Shown in pieces: positions 24,635-33,124 of a stretch of 64,000 nucleotides of DNA. Source of the DNA: Salarchaeum japonicum (GTDB lineage Archaea > Halobacteriota > Halobacteria > Halobacteriales > Halobacteriaceae). Numbering within the stretch: position 1 is the stretch's first letter; each line of letters opens with the position of its first letter. The stretch spans positions 1,617,564-1,681,563 of the forward strand of contig NZ_CP085324.1 in the NCBI RefSeq assembly GCF_020614395.1. Reading direction: 5' to 3'. The notes under the pieces were generated by a model. It worked only from the letters and a program-made list of their open reading frames with translations, ran no database searches and had not been told where the DNA came from. Position numbers and translations under genes: made by a program.

Positions 24635-24658
24635 CTTACCTCTCGTAACCTACTTACC
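24635..24658 (-). promoter_or_regulatory. triple TTACC/GTAACC repeats before HxlR
   Basis: CTTACC, GTAACC and CTTACC follow one another at 24635-24640, 24645-24650 and 24653-24658, directly upstream of the HxlR gene. They resemble the repeats at 2663 and 23902. These words are not rare by chance; the clustering is what stands out. Confidence 0.4.
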
Positions 24659-24678
24659 AGACGAACGCCCGGCGGGGT

Positions 24679-26178
24679 CTAGAGGTCGCCCGCGTCGGCG
24701 AGCGCGCGCACGTCGTCGGCGCGCTCGCGTATCGCGTCCAGTTCGTCCCCGCGCTTGGTATCGACGTGGTGGTAGAGGCCGGCCATCCGGTAGTTGTGCC
24801 GGAGGCGGTCTTCGTGTTCCGCGAGGAAGTCCCAGTAGAGCGCGTTGAAGGGGCACGCATCTTCACCGGTGGTCGCGTCGGGGTCGTACGGACAGCCCGC
24901 GCAGTGGTCGCTCATCCGATTGATGTAGTTCGCGCTCGCCGCGTACGGTTTCGTCGTGAACGCGTCCGTGCCGTAGACGCCCATCCCGACGACGTTCGGC
25001 GTCGTCACCCAGTGGTAGGCATCGACGTAGGCCGCGTGGAACCACGAAGTGAGTTCCGCGGGGTCGACGCCGAACGTGAGCGCGAAGTTCGACTGGAGCA
25101 TCAGGCGCTCGATGTGGTGGGCGTACCCGTGCTCGCGGACGTGCGCGATGGACTCGCGGAGACACGCCATGTCGGTGTCGCCCGTCCAGTAGAAGTCGGG
25201 GAGGTCGCGGGAGTGGTCGAGCTGGTTCGCGTCCGCCAGCCCGTCCTCGCGCAGGTAGACCTGGCGCATGAACTCCCGCCAGCCCAGGATCTGTCGGACG
25301 AACCCCTCCAGCGAGTGCAGGGGCACGTCCGCCCGGGCGTCGTACTCGTCGATGGCGCGCTCGATGACTTCCGCGGGGTGGAGGAGGCCGAGGTTGAGCG
25401 CGGGCGAGAGCAGGCTGTGGTTGAGCGCCCACTCGCCCGCGACGACGGCGTCCTGGTACGTCCCGAAGTCCGCGAGCCGGTGCTCGCAGAAATCGTCGAG
25501 CGCGTCGAGGGCGTCGTCGCGCGTCACCGGCCACCCGAAGACCTCGACCGCGCCCCACGCGTCGTACTCCGCGCGAACCTCGTCGAGGACGCGCTCGGTG
25601 GTGTCGTCCGGCGGGAAGCGCGCGGGGTCGGGGAACTCGTAGTCGTCGGGCGGCGTCTCCCGGTTCTGTTCGTCGTAGTTCCACTCGCCGCCGAGCGGGT
25701 CGCCGTCGTCCATCAGGTAGCCCGTACGGCGGCGCATCCACCGGTAGAAGTCCTCGTGGGACTGGCCGCCATCGTCCCACTCGCGGAACGCCGCGGGCGA
25801 GCAGAGGAAGGACTCGTTCGCCACGAACTCGACGCGTCCGCCCGCGTCCTGGACGAGGTCGCGGAGCGCGTCCGCGCCGCCGCCCGCGGGCCGCATCGCC
25901 ACCAGCGACTCCTCGGGGTGGTCGTCGAAGAACGCGTCGAGGCCCTCGCGGAAGGTGTCCGCGCGCTCGTAGCGGACGGTCACGCCGTCCTCGCGGAGGC
26001 GGTCGCGGAAGTGCCGCATCGCGGAGAACACGAGCGCGAGCTTCTGCCCGTGGTAGGGGTGGCGGGCCGCGAACGCGCGGGATTCGACCATCAGCACGCG
26101 GTCGGCGTCCCCGTCGAGGGCGCGGGAGACGGGGCCGCGGCGGGTGAGCTGGTCGCCGAGCACCCAGACAGTCGTCAT
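24679..26178 (-). CDS. FeS-type photolyase/cryptochrome (FeS-BCP family)
   Basis: A 499-residue flavoprotein of the prokaryotic (6-4) photolyase group. The N-terminal Rossmann part (TTVWVLGDQLTRRGP) precedes the FAD-binding helical domain with QILGWREFMRQ and MLQSNFALTFGV. Four cysteines suited to a [4Fe-4S] cluster are seen: C339 and the C-x2-C-x12-C set at 426, 429 and 442, matching the spacing in PhrB. It should repair UV (6-4) lesions using light. The start at ATG 26178 gives the family N-terminus. It is divergent from a UDG gene. Confidence 0.93.
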   Translation of the reverse strand: MTTVWVLGDQLTRRGPVSRALDGDADRVLMVESRAFAARHPYHGQKLALVFSAMRHFRDRLREDGVTVRYERADTFREGLDAFFDDHPEESLVAMRPAGGGADALRDLVQDAGGRVEFVANESFLCSPAAFREWDDGGQSHEDFYRWMRRRTGYLMDDGDPLGGEWNYDEQNRETPPDDYEFPDPARFPPDDTTERVLDEVRAEYDAWGAVEVFGWPVTRDDALDALDDFCEHRLADFGTYQDAVVAGEWALNHSLLSPALNLGLLHPAEVIERAIDEYDARADVPLHSLEGFVRQILGWREFMRQVYLREDGLADANQLDHSRDLPDFYWTGDTDMACLRESIAHVREHGYAHHIERLMLQSNFALTFGVDPAELTSWFHAAYVDAYHWVTTPNVVGMGVYGTDAFTTKPYAASANYINRMSDHCAGCPYDPDATTGEDACPFNALYWDFLAEHEDRLRHNYRMAGLYHHVDTKRGDELDAIRERADDVRALADAGDL

Positions 26179-26248
26179 ATCTCCGCCTCGGACGCGACCG
26201 GGAAAGCGTCTCCGGCCGGGGCGTGCGCGTTTTATTCTCGAACCGACT

Positions 26249-26890
26249 ATGGAGCCCGTGGAGAACGTCACCGACCGCACGAGCAACCCCTTCGGGATGA
26301 ACCCGCCGCGGGAGACGCCGGTTCCCGGGTACGGGGACGCGAACGCCGACTTCCATGTCGTGGGCGACCACCCCGGCGTGCACGGCGGCGCGGACACCGG
26401 AATCCCGTTCACCGGCACGGAGCGCGCGCGTCGCCTCCAGCGCGCGCTCGCCGCCGTCGGCCTGCTCGCGGACGTGAGCGACCGGCCGGAGGTGGAGAAC
26501 CTCTATCTCTCCTACCTCCACATGGCCGACGCGGACGGCAGTCCCGACGAGGCGGCGTACCGCGACCTCGAACCGTTCTTCGACGCGGAACTCCGCGCCA
26601 TCACCGCGCACGTCCTGATTCCGGTCGGGGAGCGCGCCATCGACCACGTCCTGCGCGAGTACACCGCCCGGCACGCCAAGCACGCGCCAATCGACCCGGA
26701 CGCCCTGCACGCCGAGGAACTGCTCGGCGCGGGCTTCCTCGTCCTCCCCGCGAAAGACCCCGGCGACTGGAGTGACGGCGACGAACGAGCGTTCGTGGAC
26801 GCGCTCGCGGACGTCCTGGAGCACGACTACCGCCGCGAAACGGACCTGGGGCGCTTCCTCACCGGCCCCGACCCCTACCGCGTCCGCTAA
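26249..26890 (+). CDS. uracil-DNA glycosylase superfamily protein
   Basis: A 213-residue protein. DANADFHVVGDHPGVHGG (about residues 30-47) is the active-site strand-loop seen in haloarchaeal UDG-superfamily proteins, and VLIPVGERAIDHVL fits the central strand. The catalytic residues of classic UDG are not obvious, so the substrate is uncertain. Its position next to a photolyase supports a repair role. The start at ATG 26249 begins MEPVENVTDRTSNPFGM. Confidence 0.82.
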   Translation: MEPVENVTDRTSNPFGMNPPRETPVPGYGDANADFHVVGDHPGVHGGADTGIPFTGTERARRLQRALAAVGLLADVSDRPEVENLYLSYLHMADADGSPDEAAYRDLEPFFDAELRAITAHVLIPVGERAIDHVLREYTARHAKHAPIDPDALHAEELLGAGFLVLPAKDPGDWSDGDERAFVDALADVLEHDYRRETDLGRFLTGPDPYRVR

Positions 26891-26921
26891 CTCCTTACTC
26901 CCCCCTGTCGAACCCCCGGGT

Positions 26922-27893
26922 ATGCGACACATCCAGCTCGGGAACACCGAGTTCGAGGGCCGGAACAGCGTCTACCTCCTCGCCGGGGACGGCCCGACGA
27001 CGCTCGTGGACACGGGCGTCGGCACGGACGGCGTGTACGACGAACTCGCGGGCGCGCTCTCCGACGCCGGGCACGCGGTCGGCGACCTCGACCGCATCCT
27101 CCTGACGCACTTCCACGAGGACCACGCGGGCCTCGCGGGACGCCTCCAGCGGGAGAGCGGCGCGGACGTGGTCGTCCACGAGGCGGACGCGCCGCTCGTC
27201 GCCGGCGACGAGGAGGCGCGTGCGGCGATGCACGACCGCCAGCGCGACCTCCTGGACGAGTGGGGGATGCCCGCGGAGAAGCAGCGCGAACTCCTCGACT
27301 TCCTCGACACCCACGACGACATCCGGGGCGAACCCGCGGACGTGACGCCGGTGGCGGACGGCGACACGCTCGCGCTCGGCCCGTACGAGGCCGAGGTCGT
27401 TCACCTTCCGGGGCACGCCGCCGGGCTCGTGGGCTACCTCGTGGAGCGCGAGGGCCGCCGGGAGGCGTTCGTCGGGGACGCCCTCCTCCCGAAGTACACG
27501 CCGAACGTCGGCGGCGCGGACGTGCGCGTCGAACGCCCCCTCCGGACGTACCTCGACAGCCTCGACCGCATCGAATCCCTCGGCCTCGACCGGGCGTGGC
27601 CCGGCCACCGCGGCCCCATCTTCGCGCCGACTCTCCGCGCGCGAGACATCGCCGACCACCACGCCGAGCGCACCGAGCGCGTGCTCTCCGTGCTCCGCGA
27701 GCGCGGGCCGGCGACGCCCTGGGAGGTGAGCGCCGACCTGTTCGGCGACCTGCACGCCATCCACGTCCTCCACGGGCCGGGCGAGGCGTACGCCCACCTC
27801 GACCACCTCGAATCGGAGGGCGTCGTCTCCCGCACCGGCCGCGAGTACGCGCTCGTCGCGGACGCGGACGCCGCCGACCTCCGGCTGGACTGA
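26922..27893 (+). CDS. metallo-beta-lactamase fold hydrolase
   Basis: A 323-residue MBL protein. The metal motif is THFHEDHAGL (about residue 65), with LPGHAAGL and VGDALL giving the further His and Asp, and WPGHRG the last His. The C-terminal 80 residues form a winged-helix-like domain (TPWEVSADLF, AYAHLDHLESEGVV), as in LACTB2-type members. It follows the UDG gene by 31 bases, but its role in repair is unproven. The substrate may be a thioester or nucleic acid. Confidence 0.88.
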   Translation: MRHIQLGNTEFEGRNSVYLLAGDGPTTLVDTGVGTDGVYDELAGALSDAGHAVGDLDRILLTHFHEDHAGLAGRLQRESGADVVVHEADAPLVAGDEEARAAMHDRQRDLLDEWGMPAEKQRELLDFLDTHDDIRGEPADVTPVADGDTLALGPYEAEVVHLPGHAAGLVGYLVEREGRREAFVGDALLPKYTPNVGGADVRVERPLRTYLDSLDRIESLGLDRAWPGHRGPIFAPTLRARDIADHHAERTERVLSVLRERGPATPWEVSADLFGDLHAIHVLHGPGEAYAHLDHLESEGVVSRTGREYALVADADAADLRLD

Positions 27894-27911
27894 TAAAACC
27901 CGTACGTGTAA

Positions 27912-28005
27912 TGCAGGCGTAGTATCCGCGGGGAGGGCGCTTTCTTCGAATGCCTGCAGTCCGCAGGCACTGTGCCTCTGAGACCGGAAGCCGTCTCCGG
28001 CTTCC
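27912..28005 (+). other. nested inverted repeats before the M20 hydrolase gene
   Basis: GCAGGC (27913), GCCTGC (27952) and GCAGGC (27963) allow two exclusive stems: the first with the second, or the second with the third (seven bases, five-base loop). A GGCAC/GTGCC repeat overlaps, and a perfect eight-base stem GGAAGCCG-TCTC-CGGCTTCC follows at 27986-28005. This could be the terminator of the MBL gene plus a switch, or the relic of a transposon end. Confidence 0.5.
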
Positions 28006-28047
28006 ACTCTCCACCATACTCTTTGAGCCGCGCGTCCACCGTCGGAC

Positions 28048-29283
28048 ATGGACGTCTCTCTCGACCGCCTGCGGGACGACATCGAGGCGAACGCCGCGTT
28101 CGGCGCGACCGGCGACACCGGCCGCACGAACCGCACCGGAAGCGACGCGAACCGGGACGCCCGCGACCACCTCGTGGAGCGCATGGAGGACGCGGGCCTC
28201 GACGTGCGCGTGGACGCCGTCGGGAACATCGCGGGCCGCTGGGTGCCCGACGCCGCGGACGCCGACGCGGCGGCGGTGGCGTCCGGAAGCCACCTCGACT
28301 CGGTGCCGAACGGCGGCATCTTCGACGGCCCGCTCGGCGTGTACGGCGCGCTCGAAGCCGTGCGCGCGCTCCGGGAGTCCGACGCCGACTTCGCGCGACC
28401 CGTCGAGGTCGTGTCGTTCACGGAGGAGGAGGGCGCGTCGTTCGCGCCCGGCCTCCTCGGGTCGTCGGTCGCCACGGGAGAGCGCGACCTCGACACCGCG
28501 CTCGCGTACGAACACGAGGGGCGGACGCTCGACGCCGCGCTCTCCGACATCGGCTACCGCGGGGACGGCGTGCTCGACGCGAGCGCGTGGGACGCCTGGG
28601 TGGAACTCCACATCGAACAGGGAACCCGCCTCGAATCCGCGGACGCGGACGTGGGCGTCGTCACCGACATCACGGGCATCACGCACTGCGAGGCGGTCGT
28701 CGAGGGACAGGCCGACCACGCGGGCGCGACCCCGATGGACGCGCGGACGGACGCGCTCGCCGCCGCGAGCGAGTTCGTGCTCGACGTGGAGGACGCCGCC
28801 ACCGACGCCGCGAGCGGGGACGGAACCGCGGTCGGCACCGTCGGGAGCCTGGACGTGTCGCCGAACGCGACGAACGTCGTCCCCGGCCGCGTCGAACTCG
28901 GCGTCGACATCCGGGACGTCTCGAAGGAGACGATGGACGACCTCGCGGCCGCGGCCCGCGACTCCCTCGACCGACTCGACGCGGAGCGCGGCGTCGAGAC
29001 CGCGCTCTCGCGGCCGTTCGACGTGCCGCCCGCGCCGATGGCCGAGCGCGTCCGGGACGCCGCCACCGACGCCGCGGACGAGAGCGAGTTGGCGAGTCTC
29101 GCCCTGCACTCGGGCGCGGCGCACGACACGATGCACGTCGCGCGCGTGACGGACGCAGGCCTGCTGTTCGCGCCCTCCGAGGGCGGGTTCTCCCACAGTC
29201 CCCGCGAGTGGACGGACTGGTCGGACTGCCGGGACGCCGTCGCGGTGCTCGCGGGCACCATCGAACGGCTCGCCGGACGGTAG
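28048..29283 (+). CDS. M20-family amidohydrolase (allantoate/N-carbamoyl amino acid type)
   Basis: A 411-residue zinc amidase. The metal-site motifs are SGSHLDSVPNGGIFDGPLGV (about 75-94), TEEEGA (about 128) and HSGAAHDTMHV near 360; the lid domain has ADHAGATPM. These match HydA/AllC-type enzymes that split N-carbamoyl amino acids or allantoate. No hydantoinase or purine genes lie nearby, so the natural substrate is open. A block of hairpins precedes it. Confidence 0.9.
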   Translation: MDVSLDRLRDDIEANAAFGATGDTGRTNRTGSDANRDARDHLVERMEDAGLDVRVDAVGNIAGRWVPDAADADAAAVASGSHLDSVPNGGIFDGPLGVYGALEAVRALRESDADFARPVEVVSFTEEEGASFAPGLLGSSVATGERDLDTALAYEHEGRTLDAALSDIGYRGDGVLDASAWDAWVELHIEQGTRLESADADVGVVTDITGITHCEAVVEGQADHAGATPMDARTDALAAASEFVLDVEDAATDAASGDGTAVGTVGSLDVSPNATNVVPGRVELGVDIRDVSKETMDDLAAAARDSLDRLDAERGVETALSRPFDVPPAPMAERVRDAATDAADESELASLALHSGAAHDTMHVARVTDAGLLFAPSEGGFSHSPREWTDWSDCRDAVAVLAGTIERLAGR

Positions 29284-29314
29284 TTACTTCCGCCGGGGCG
29301 TCCGAGAGCGGAGC

Positions 29315-30265
29315 ATGAACCGCCGCGCACTCGCGCTCCTGCTCGCGGCGCTCACGTATAGCGCGCTCGCCGCGCTCGTCCCGCCCGCCATCGACCCGTC
29401 CGCGGAGTTCGCGGGCGTCCTCGTCGCGTCCGCGCTCCGGAACGTCCTGCTCGCGGTCGCCGCGCTCGCCGCATTGGCCGCCGCGTACGCGCTCGTCCTC
29501 GACACCCTCCTCTCGCACACCAGCGACCGCCGCCGCCAGCACCGCCTCCGCTCCATCGTCCGCCTCGCCTTCCTCGCGGTCGGCACCGTCCTCGTGCTCG
29601 CCGTCGTCACCGACCAGTGGCTGCCCGCGCTCGTCAGCCTCGGCGTCGTCGGCGTCGCCGTCTCCCTCAGCCTCCAACAGCCCCTGCTCTCCCTCCTCGG
29701 CTGGGTGTACATCACCACGAAACAACCCTACCAGGTCGGCGACCGCGTCGCCATCGGCGACTCGAAGGGCGACATCGTGGACGTGGACTACCTCGTCACC
29801 ACGCTCTGGGAGATAAACGGCGATTTGGTCTCCACGAACCAGCACTCCGGCCGCCACGTCACCGTCCCGAACTCCGTCGTGCTCAGCGCGCACGTCACGA
29901 ACTACTCCCGGGACGAGTTCCCCTACGTCTGGAACGAACTCTCGATTCAGGTCGCGTACGAGACCGACCTCGACTTCGCGCGCGGCCGCCTCCAGGAGGT
30001 CGTGGACGACTACCTCGGCGACGAGATGGCGCGGAACGTCGCGCACTACCGCGAGATGCTCGCCGAGACCCCGGTGGAGATGGAAGTGAACGACCGGCCC
30101 ACGGTGAACGTCGCGCAGAAGGAGTCCTGGGTGGAACTCCGCGCGCGCTACCTCGTGAAACCGCGGGCGGGAACCCGGGTGCGGAACGACCTCTACGCGC
30201 GCGTCCTCGACGAGTTCGGCGACCACCCCGAGCGAATCGCGTTCCCCGTCGGGCGGAACCGCTAA
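29315..30265 (+). CDS. MscS-type mechanosensitive channel
   Basis: A 316-residue membrane protein. Three or four helices occupy residues 1-120. The pore-lining segment and beta domain are clear: LVSLGVVGVAVSLSLQQPLLSLLGWVYI, YQVGDRVAIGDSKGDIVDVDYLVTTLW and VTVPNSVVLS. The C-terminal alpha/beta domain is complete. It releases solutes on osmotic downshock, important for a salt-in cell. It follows the M20 gene by 31 bases and may share its transcript. Confidence 0.93.
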   Translation: MNRRALALLLAALTYSALAALVPPAIDPSAEFAGVLVASALRNVLLAVAALAALAAAYALVLDTLLSHTSDRRRQHRLRSIVRLAFLAVGTVLVLAVVTDQWLPALVSLGVVGVAVSLSLQQPLLSLLGWVYITTKQPYQVGDRVAIGDSKGDIVDVDYLVTTLWEINGDLVSTNQHSGRHVTVPNSVVLSAHVTNYSRDEFPYVWNELSIQVAYETDLDFARGRLQEVVDDYLGDEMARNVAHYREMLAETPVEMEVNDRPTVNVAQKESWVELRARYLVKPRAGTRVRNDLYARVLDEFGDHPERIAFPVGRNR

Positions 30266-30290
30266 GCCCCTCCGACGGCGTCCCCCGAGT

Positions 30291-30944
30291 ATGAGCGACG
30301 TACTCACCGACGCCGCCGCGGACGCCGTGCGCGCCGGCAACGCCGACCCCGACCCCGTGCTCGCGGAGATGACCGACTACGGCCGCGACGAACACTTCCC
30401 CATCGTCGGCCCCGACGCAGGCCGCTTCCTCCGCCTGCTCGCCCGCCTCACGGGCGCGGAGCGCGTCTTCGAGTTCGGCTCCGGGTTCGGGTACTCCGCC
30501 GCGTGGGTCGCGGACGCCCTCCCCGCCGACGGCGAACTCGTCCTCACCGACTTCGACCCCGAGAACCTCCAGAAAGCCCGCGAGTTCCTCGACCAAACCG
30601 GCGACATCGAGAAGTGCGTCTTCGAGGCCGGTGACGCCTTCGAGACGTTCGACGCCCGCGACGGCCCCTACGACCTCGTCTTCGTGGACTGCCAGAAGAC
30701 CCGGTACGCGGAAGCGCTCGACCGCGCCGTCCCGGAACTCCGCGACGGCGCGGTGGTCGTCGCCGACAACGTCCTCGACGGCCCCGCATCGCCCGCCGAC
30801 CTCCGGGACGCGTTCGCGGGAGACGCGCCCAGCGACGCCGCTGCCGGCATCGCGGAATACGTGGAGAAAGTGCGCAGTGCGCCGTTCGAGACCGCGATAG
30901 TCCCGCTCGGCGAAGGCCTCTCGGTCAGCCGATACAGCCCTTAG
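30291..30944 (+). CDS. class I O-methyltransferase
   Basis: A 217-residue SAM-dependent enzyme resembling caffeoyl-CoA/catechol O-methyltransferases. FEFGSGFGYSAAWVADALP (about 62-80) is the SAM motif I, VLTDFDPENL motif II, and YDLVFVDCQK the metal-binding Asp. The family methylates catechols with Mg2+. It lies 25 bases after mscS. The 3' end overlaps the convergent surface protein gene by four bases. Confidence 0.9.
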   Translation: MSDVLTDAAADAVRAGNADPDPVLAEMTDYGRDEHFPIVGPDAGRFLRLLARLTGAERVFEFGSGFGYSAAWVADALPADGELVLTDFDPENLQKAREFLDQTGDIEKCVFEAGDAFETFDARDGPYDLVFVDCQKTRYAEALDRAVPELRDGAVVVADNVLDGPASPADLRDAFAGDAPSDAAAGIAEYVEKVRSAPFETAIVPLGEGLSVSRYSP

Positions 30945-31720
30945 TCGCGGAGCGCGAGGAACGCCGCGCCGGTCACCGCGAGCAGGCCGACGCCGAGACC
31001 GAACCCGGGCGTGCTACCCGAGGAACCCGAGTCGTCGGACGCCGTCGTGGTGTCCTCGGACATCGTCGTCCCGTCCGTGGTCTCGTCGCTCGTCTGCGTG
31101 GTATCCGCAGTCGTCTGGGTGGTCGTAGTCGTGGTCGTCTCGTCCGTGGTCTGCGTCGTCGTCGTGTCGCCGCTGGTCGTGGTGGTCGTCTGCGTGGTGT
31201 CCTCGACGTCGAACGTCGCGGTCGCCTGCGAGCCGCTGGACTGCGGGTTGATGTCGAGGGTCACGTTGTACGACCCGGCCTGGTCGGGGTTGACGACGTC
31301 CTCGTAGACGACGACGACCTCGTCGCCCTCGTAGAGGCTGTAACTGCCGCCGAGGTCGAACGTGAGGGTCGCGCCGTTGTTGCTGGTGGAGACGCTCGCC
31401 AGGTCGTCGCTGACGTTCACGTCCACGGCGTCGCCGGTCTGGTTGTCGCCGCGGTCGATGCCGATGGCGGCGACGTCCTCGACGCTGACGTTACTCGCGT
31501 CCGCGCCGGAGCCCTGGTAGTTCACCTGGAAGCCGTTCCACGAGGAGGTGTCGACCGTGGAGCCGGCGGTGAGGGTCGCGGTGTGCTGTGCGGTCGCGCC
31601 GGGCGCGCTCGGGTTCGCGGTCAGGGACGCCGCGGACGCCGCGGCGACCCCGCCGGTGAACGCGCCGGCGACGACAGTCACTGCGAGGAGTGCGGCCAGA
31701 ACGCTTCGCGTGTTTCTCAT
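30941..31720 (-). CDS. secreted surface protein with PGF-CTERM anchor
   Basis: A 259-residue exported protein: a Sec signal peptide (residues 1-30, VLAALLAVTVVAGAFTGGVAA), a beta-sandwich-like domain (30-170), a Thr/Asp-rich linker of about 60 residues likely to be O-glycosylated, and a C-terminal STPGFGLGVGLLAV helix ending in Leu-Arg-Asp. The PGF tripartite tail is processed by archaeosortase ArtA and lipid-linked. Ligand and role are unknown. ATG 31720 gives the best signal peptide. Confidence 0.88.
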   Translation of the reverse strand: MRNTRSVLAALLAVTVVAGAFTGGVAAASAASLTANPSAPGATAQHTATLTAGSTVDTSSWNGFQVNYQGSGADASNVSVEDVAAIGIDRGDNQTGDAVDVNVSDDLASVSTSNNGATLTFDLGGSYSLYEGDEVVVVYEDVVNPDQAGSYNVTLDINPQSSGSQATATFDVEDTTQTTTTTSGDTTTTQTTDETTTTTTTQTTADTTQTSDETTDGTTMSEDTTTASDDSGSSGSTPGFGLGVGLLAVTGAAFLALRD

Positions 31721-31784
31721 CACAACACGACACGCGATGGACGGCTTCTTGAAAGGCCTTCGGGCCGAAAAATAACTGGCTTGA

Positions 31785-32006
31785 CTAATGAGAACCGCTC
31801 TCGCGGTACTCCGCGGCACGGTCGAGCGCCGCCGATTCCGTCGGTTCGCTCACCCGCTCGTACGCCTCGCCCGCCGGGGCCTGCGTGAGTCGGTCGTACG
31901 TCACCGCCCAGTCGCCGCCCGCCGTCTCCCGCACGGAGACGACCGCGTAACCGTCCGCGCGCTCCCACCGCCGCCCCGTGTGTGCGTCCACTTCCTGCCA
32001 GTCCAT
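31785..32006 (-). CDS. small conserved haloarchaeal protein
   Basis: A 73-residue soluble protein starting MDWQEVDAHTGRRWERADGY, with beta strands typical of a small single domain and no cysteine. I do not recognise a motif. ATG 32006 is chosen over the upstream in-frame ATG because the extra residues look non-coding. It lies between the surface protein gene and a divergent tautomerase gene. Confidence 0.65.
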   Translation of the reverse strand: MDWQEVDAHTGRRWERADGYAVVSVRETAGGDWAVTYDRLTQAPAGEAYERVSEPTESAALDRAAEYRESGSH

Positions 32007-32084
32007 ACCGGAACGCGGACGGCCAGCCACTTAGCCCCCTCGTCGGCCGCAGGGCTATTGGCGACGTAGCCCCCGCTCCCGGGT

Positions 32085-32462
32085 ATGCCACTGCTCGCCG
32101 TCGACGCCGACTTCGAGATACCCGACGCGGACGCCGACGCGCTCACGGAGCGCCTCACCGAACTCTACAGCGACCACATGGCCACCGGCACCGGCCACGT
32201 CGCCGTCGCCGTACGCGACGACCAACACCTCTCGCTCGGCCGCGCCACCGACGGCCCCCTGTTATTCCTGCAGGCGGACGTCCGGGAGGGCCGGTCGTTC
32301 GACCGCCGCCGCGCGTTCGCGCTCGCCGCGATGGACGAGGCCCGCGACCGCTTCGGCGTTCCAGAGCCGAACCTGAAAGTCGCGTTCACCGAACACGCCG
32401 GCGACGACCTGATGGGGTACGACCGCGTCGGCGGCGCGTGGTCGCCCGAGGAGGATGCCTGA
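32085..32462 (+). CDS. tautomerase/MIF-superfamily protein
   Basis: A 125-residue protein. It begins Met-Pro, so removal of Met would expose the catalytic N-terminal proline. The beta-alpha-beta repeats LLAVDADFEI, LTERLTEL and HVAVAVR, then RAFALAAMDEARDRFG and NLKVAFTEH, fit the MIF fold. Enzymatic keto-enol tautomerisation is inferred from the fold. Its stop lies inside the start of the pfkB remnant. Confidence 0.72.
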   Translation: MPLLAVDADFEIPDADADALTERLTELYSDHMATGTGHVAVAVRDDQHLSLGRATDGPLLFLQADVREGRSFDRRRAFALAAMDEARDRFGVPEPNLKVAFTEHAGDDLMGYDRVGGAWSPEEDA

Positions 32463-32577
32463 CGTACTCGTCGCGGGCGAGACGCTCGTCGACCTCGTCC
32501 CCGACAGCCCCCGGCCGCTCCCCGACGTGGAGTCGTTCGCGCGGCGCGCGGGCGGCGCGCCCGCGAACGTCGCCCTC
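32455..32577 (+). pseudogene. remnant of a PfkB-family sugar kinase
   Basis: From ATG 32455 the frame reads DVLVAGETLVDLVPDSP, then ESFARRAGGAPANVAL. This is the standard N-terminus of ribokinase/fructokinase-type PfkB enzymes, including the sugar-binding Gly-Gly-Ala-Pro-Ala-Asn. Similarity stops after about 41 residues and a different small gene begins 45 bases on. The remaining 270 residues are absent. It overlaps the tautomerase stop by eight bases, as an intact operon gene would, so a deletion has removed the rest. Confidence 0.75.
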
Positions 32578-32620
32578 CCCGTAGAAAGACAGTTAGTGGA
32601 TACGCAAGAACGCCCCGTGT

Positions 32621-32803
32621 ATGTCGGACGACGCCCTCCTCCGCTCCATCCGCCGCTGGCTGGTCGTGCTCGCGTTCCTCGTAGACCTCGTCCTGCTCGC
32701 CGCCGCCAATGGCACGCCGCTCGCGCTGTTCGCGGCGTTCGTCGGCGTCCTCCTCCTCGTTCGGTTACTCTGGTCGTTCCTCGCGATGTTCGACGAGGCC
32801 TAG
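32621..32803 (+). CDS. small two-helix membrane protein
   Basis: A 60-residue protein with hydrophobic segments at about 13-29 and 33-53 and charged ends (SDDALLRSIRRW, MFDEA). Function unknown. The start at ATG 32621 lies just after the pfkB remnant. The 3' end overlaps the convergent gene by four bases. Confidence 0.65.
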   Translation: MSDDALLRSIRRWLVVLAFLVDLVLLAAANGTPLALFAAFVGVLLLVRLLWSFLAMFDEA

Positions 32804-33084
32804 ATTACGTCGTCGGGGTCGTGGTCGGCGCGCATCCGCTGGGCTTCGGCGGCGTACTGCTCGCGCTCGTCCGGGTCGGTCACGCGCCCGAGGTTCTCCG
32901 GGTCGGCGTCCACGGCGGCCGTGGTGTCGCGGCGGTCGCCGAAGCTGGTGAGCGCGCGCTCCTTCCGGAAGTACCGCTCGCCGTCCGGCGTCGCGTACGT
33001 GAGGATGATGAGGTTCTGTTCGTCGTCCGAGTACGTGCGTTCGACGAGCCACACGCGAACCGGTTCGTTTTCGGTCGTGTTCAT
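32800..33084 (-). CDS. small conserved haloarchaeal protein
   Basis: A 94-residue acidic protein. The N-terminal half is beta-rich (VRVWLVERTYSDDEQNLIILTYATPDGERYF) and the C-terminal half helical and charged, ending DHDPDDVI. No known catalytic motif is visible. It precedes nothing on its strand except the convergent small membrane gene; upstream on the same strand lies the GGR-like flavoprotein gene, 40 bases away, so co-transcription is possible. Confidence 0.75.
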   Translation of the reverse strand: MNTTENEPVRVWLVERTYSDDEQNLIILTYATPDGERYFRKERALTSFGDRRDTTAAVDADPENLGRVTDPDEREQYAAEAQRMRADHDPDDVI

Positions 33085-33124
33085 ACGAGAAATCGGGGAC
33101 GCGGACGGAAGGCCGTGTCGCCGC

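Noticed and set aside
27912-28005. Calling the hairpin block an IS200/IS605 end or TnpB guide RNA
   Set aside because: The hairpins are suggestive, but no tnpB sequence adjoins them and I cannot search for copies, so it is reported only as an unexplained structure.
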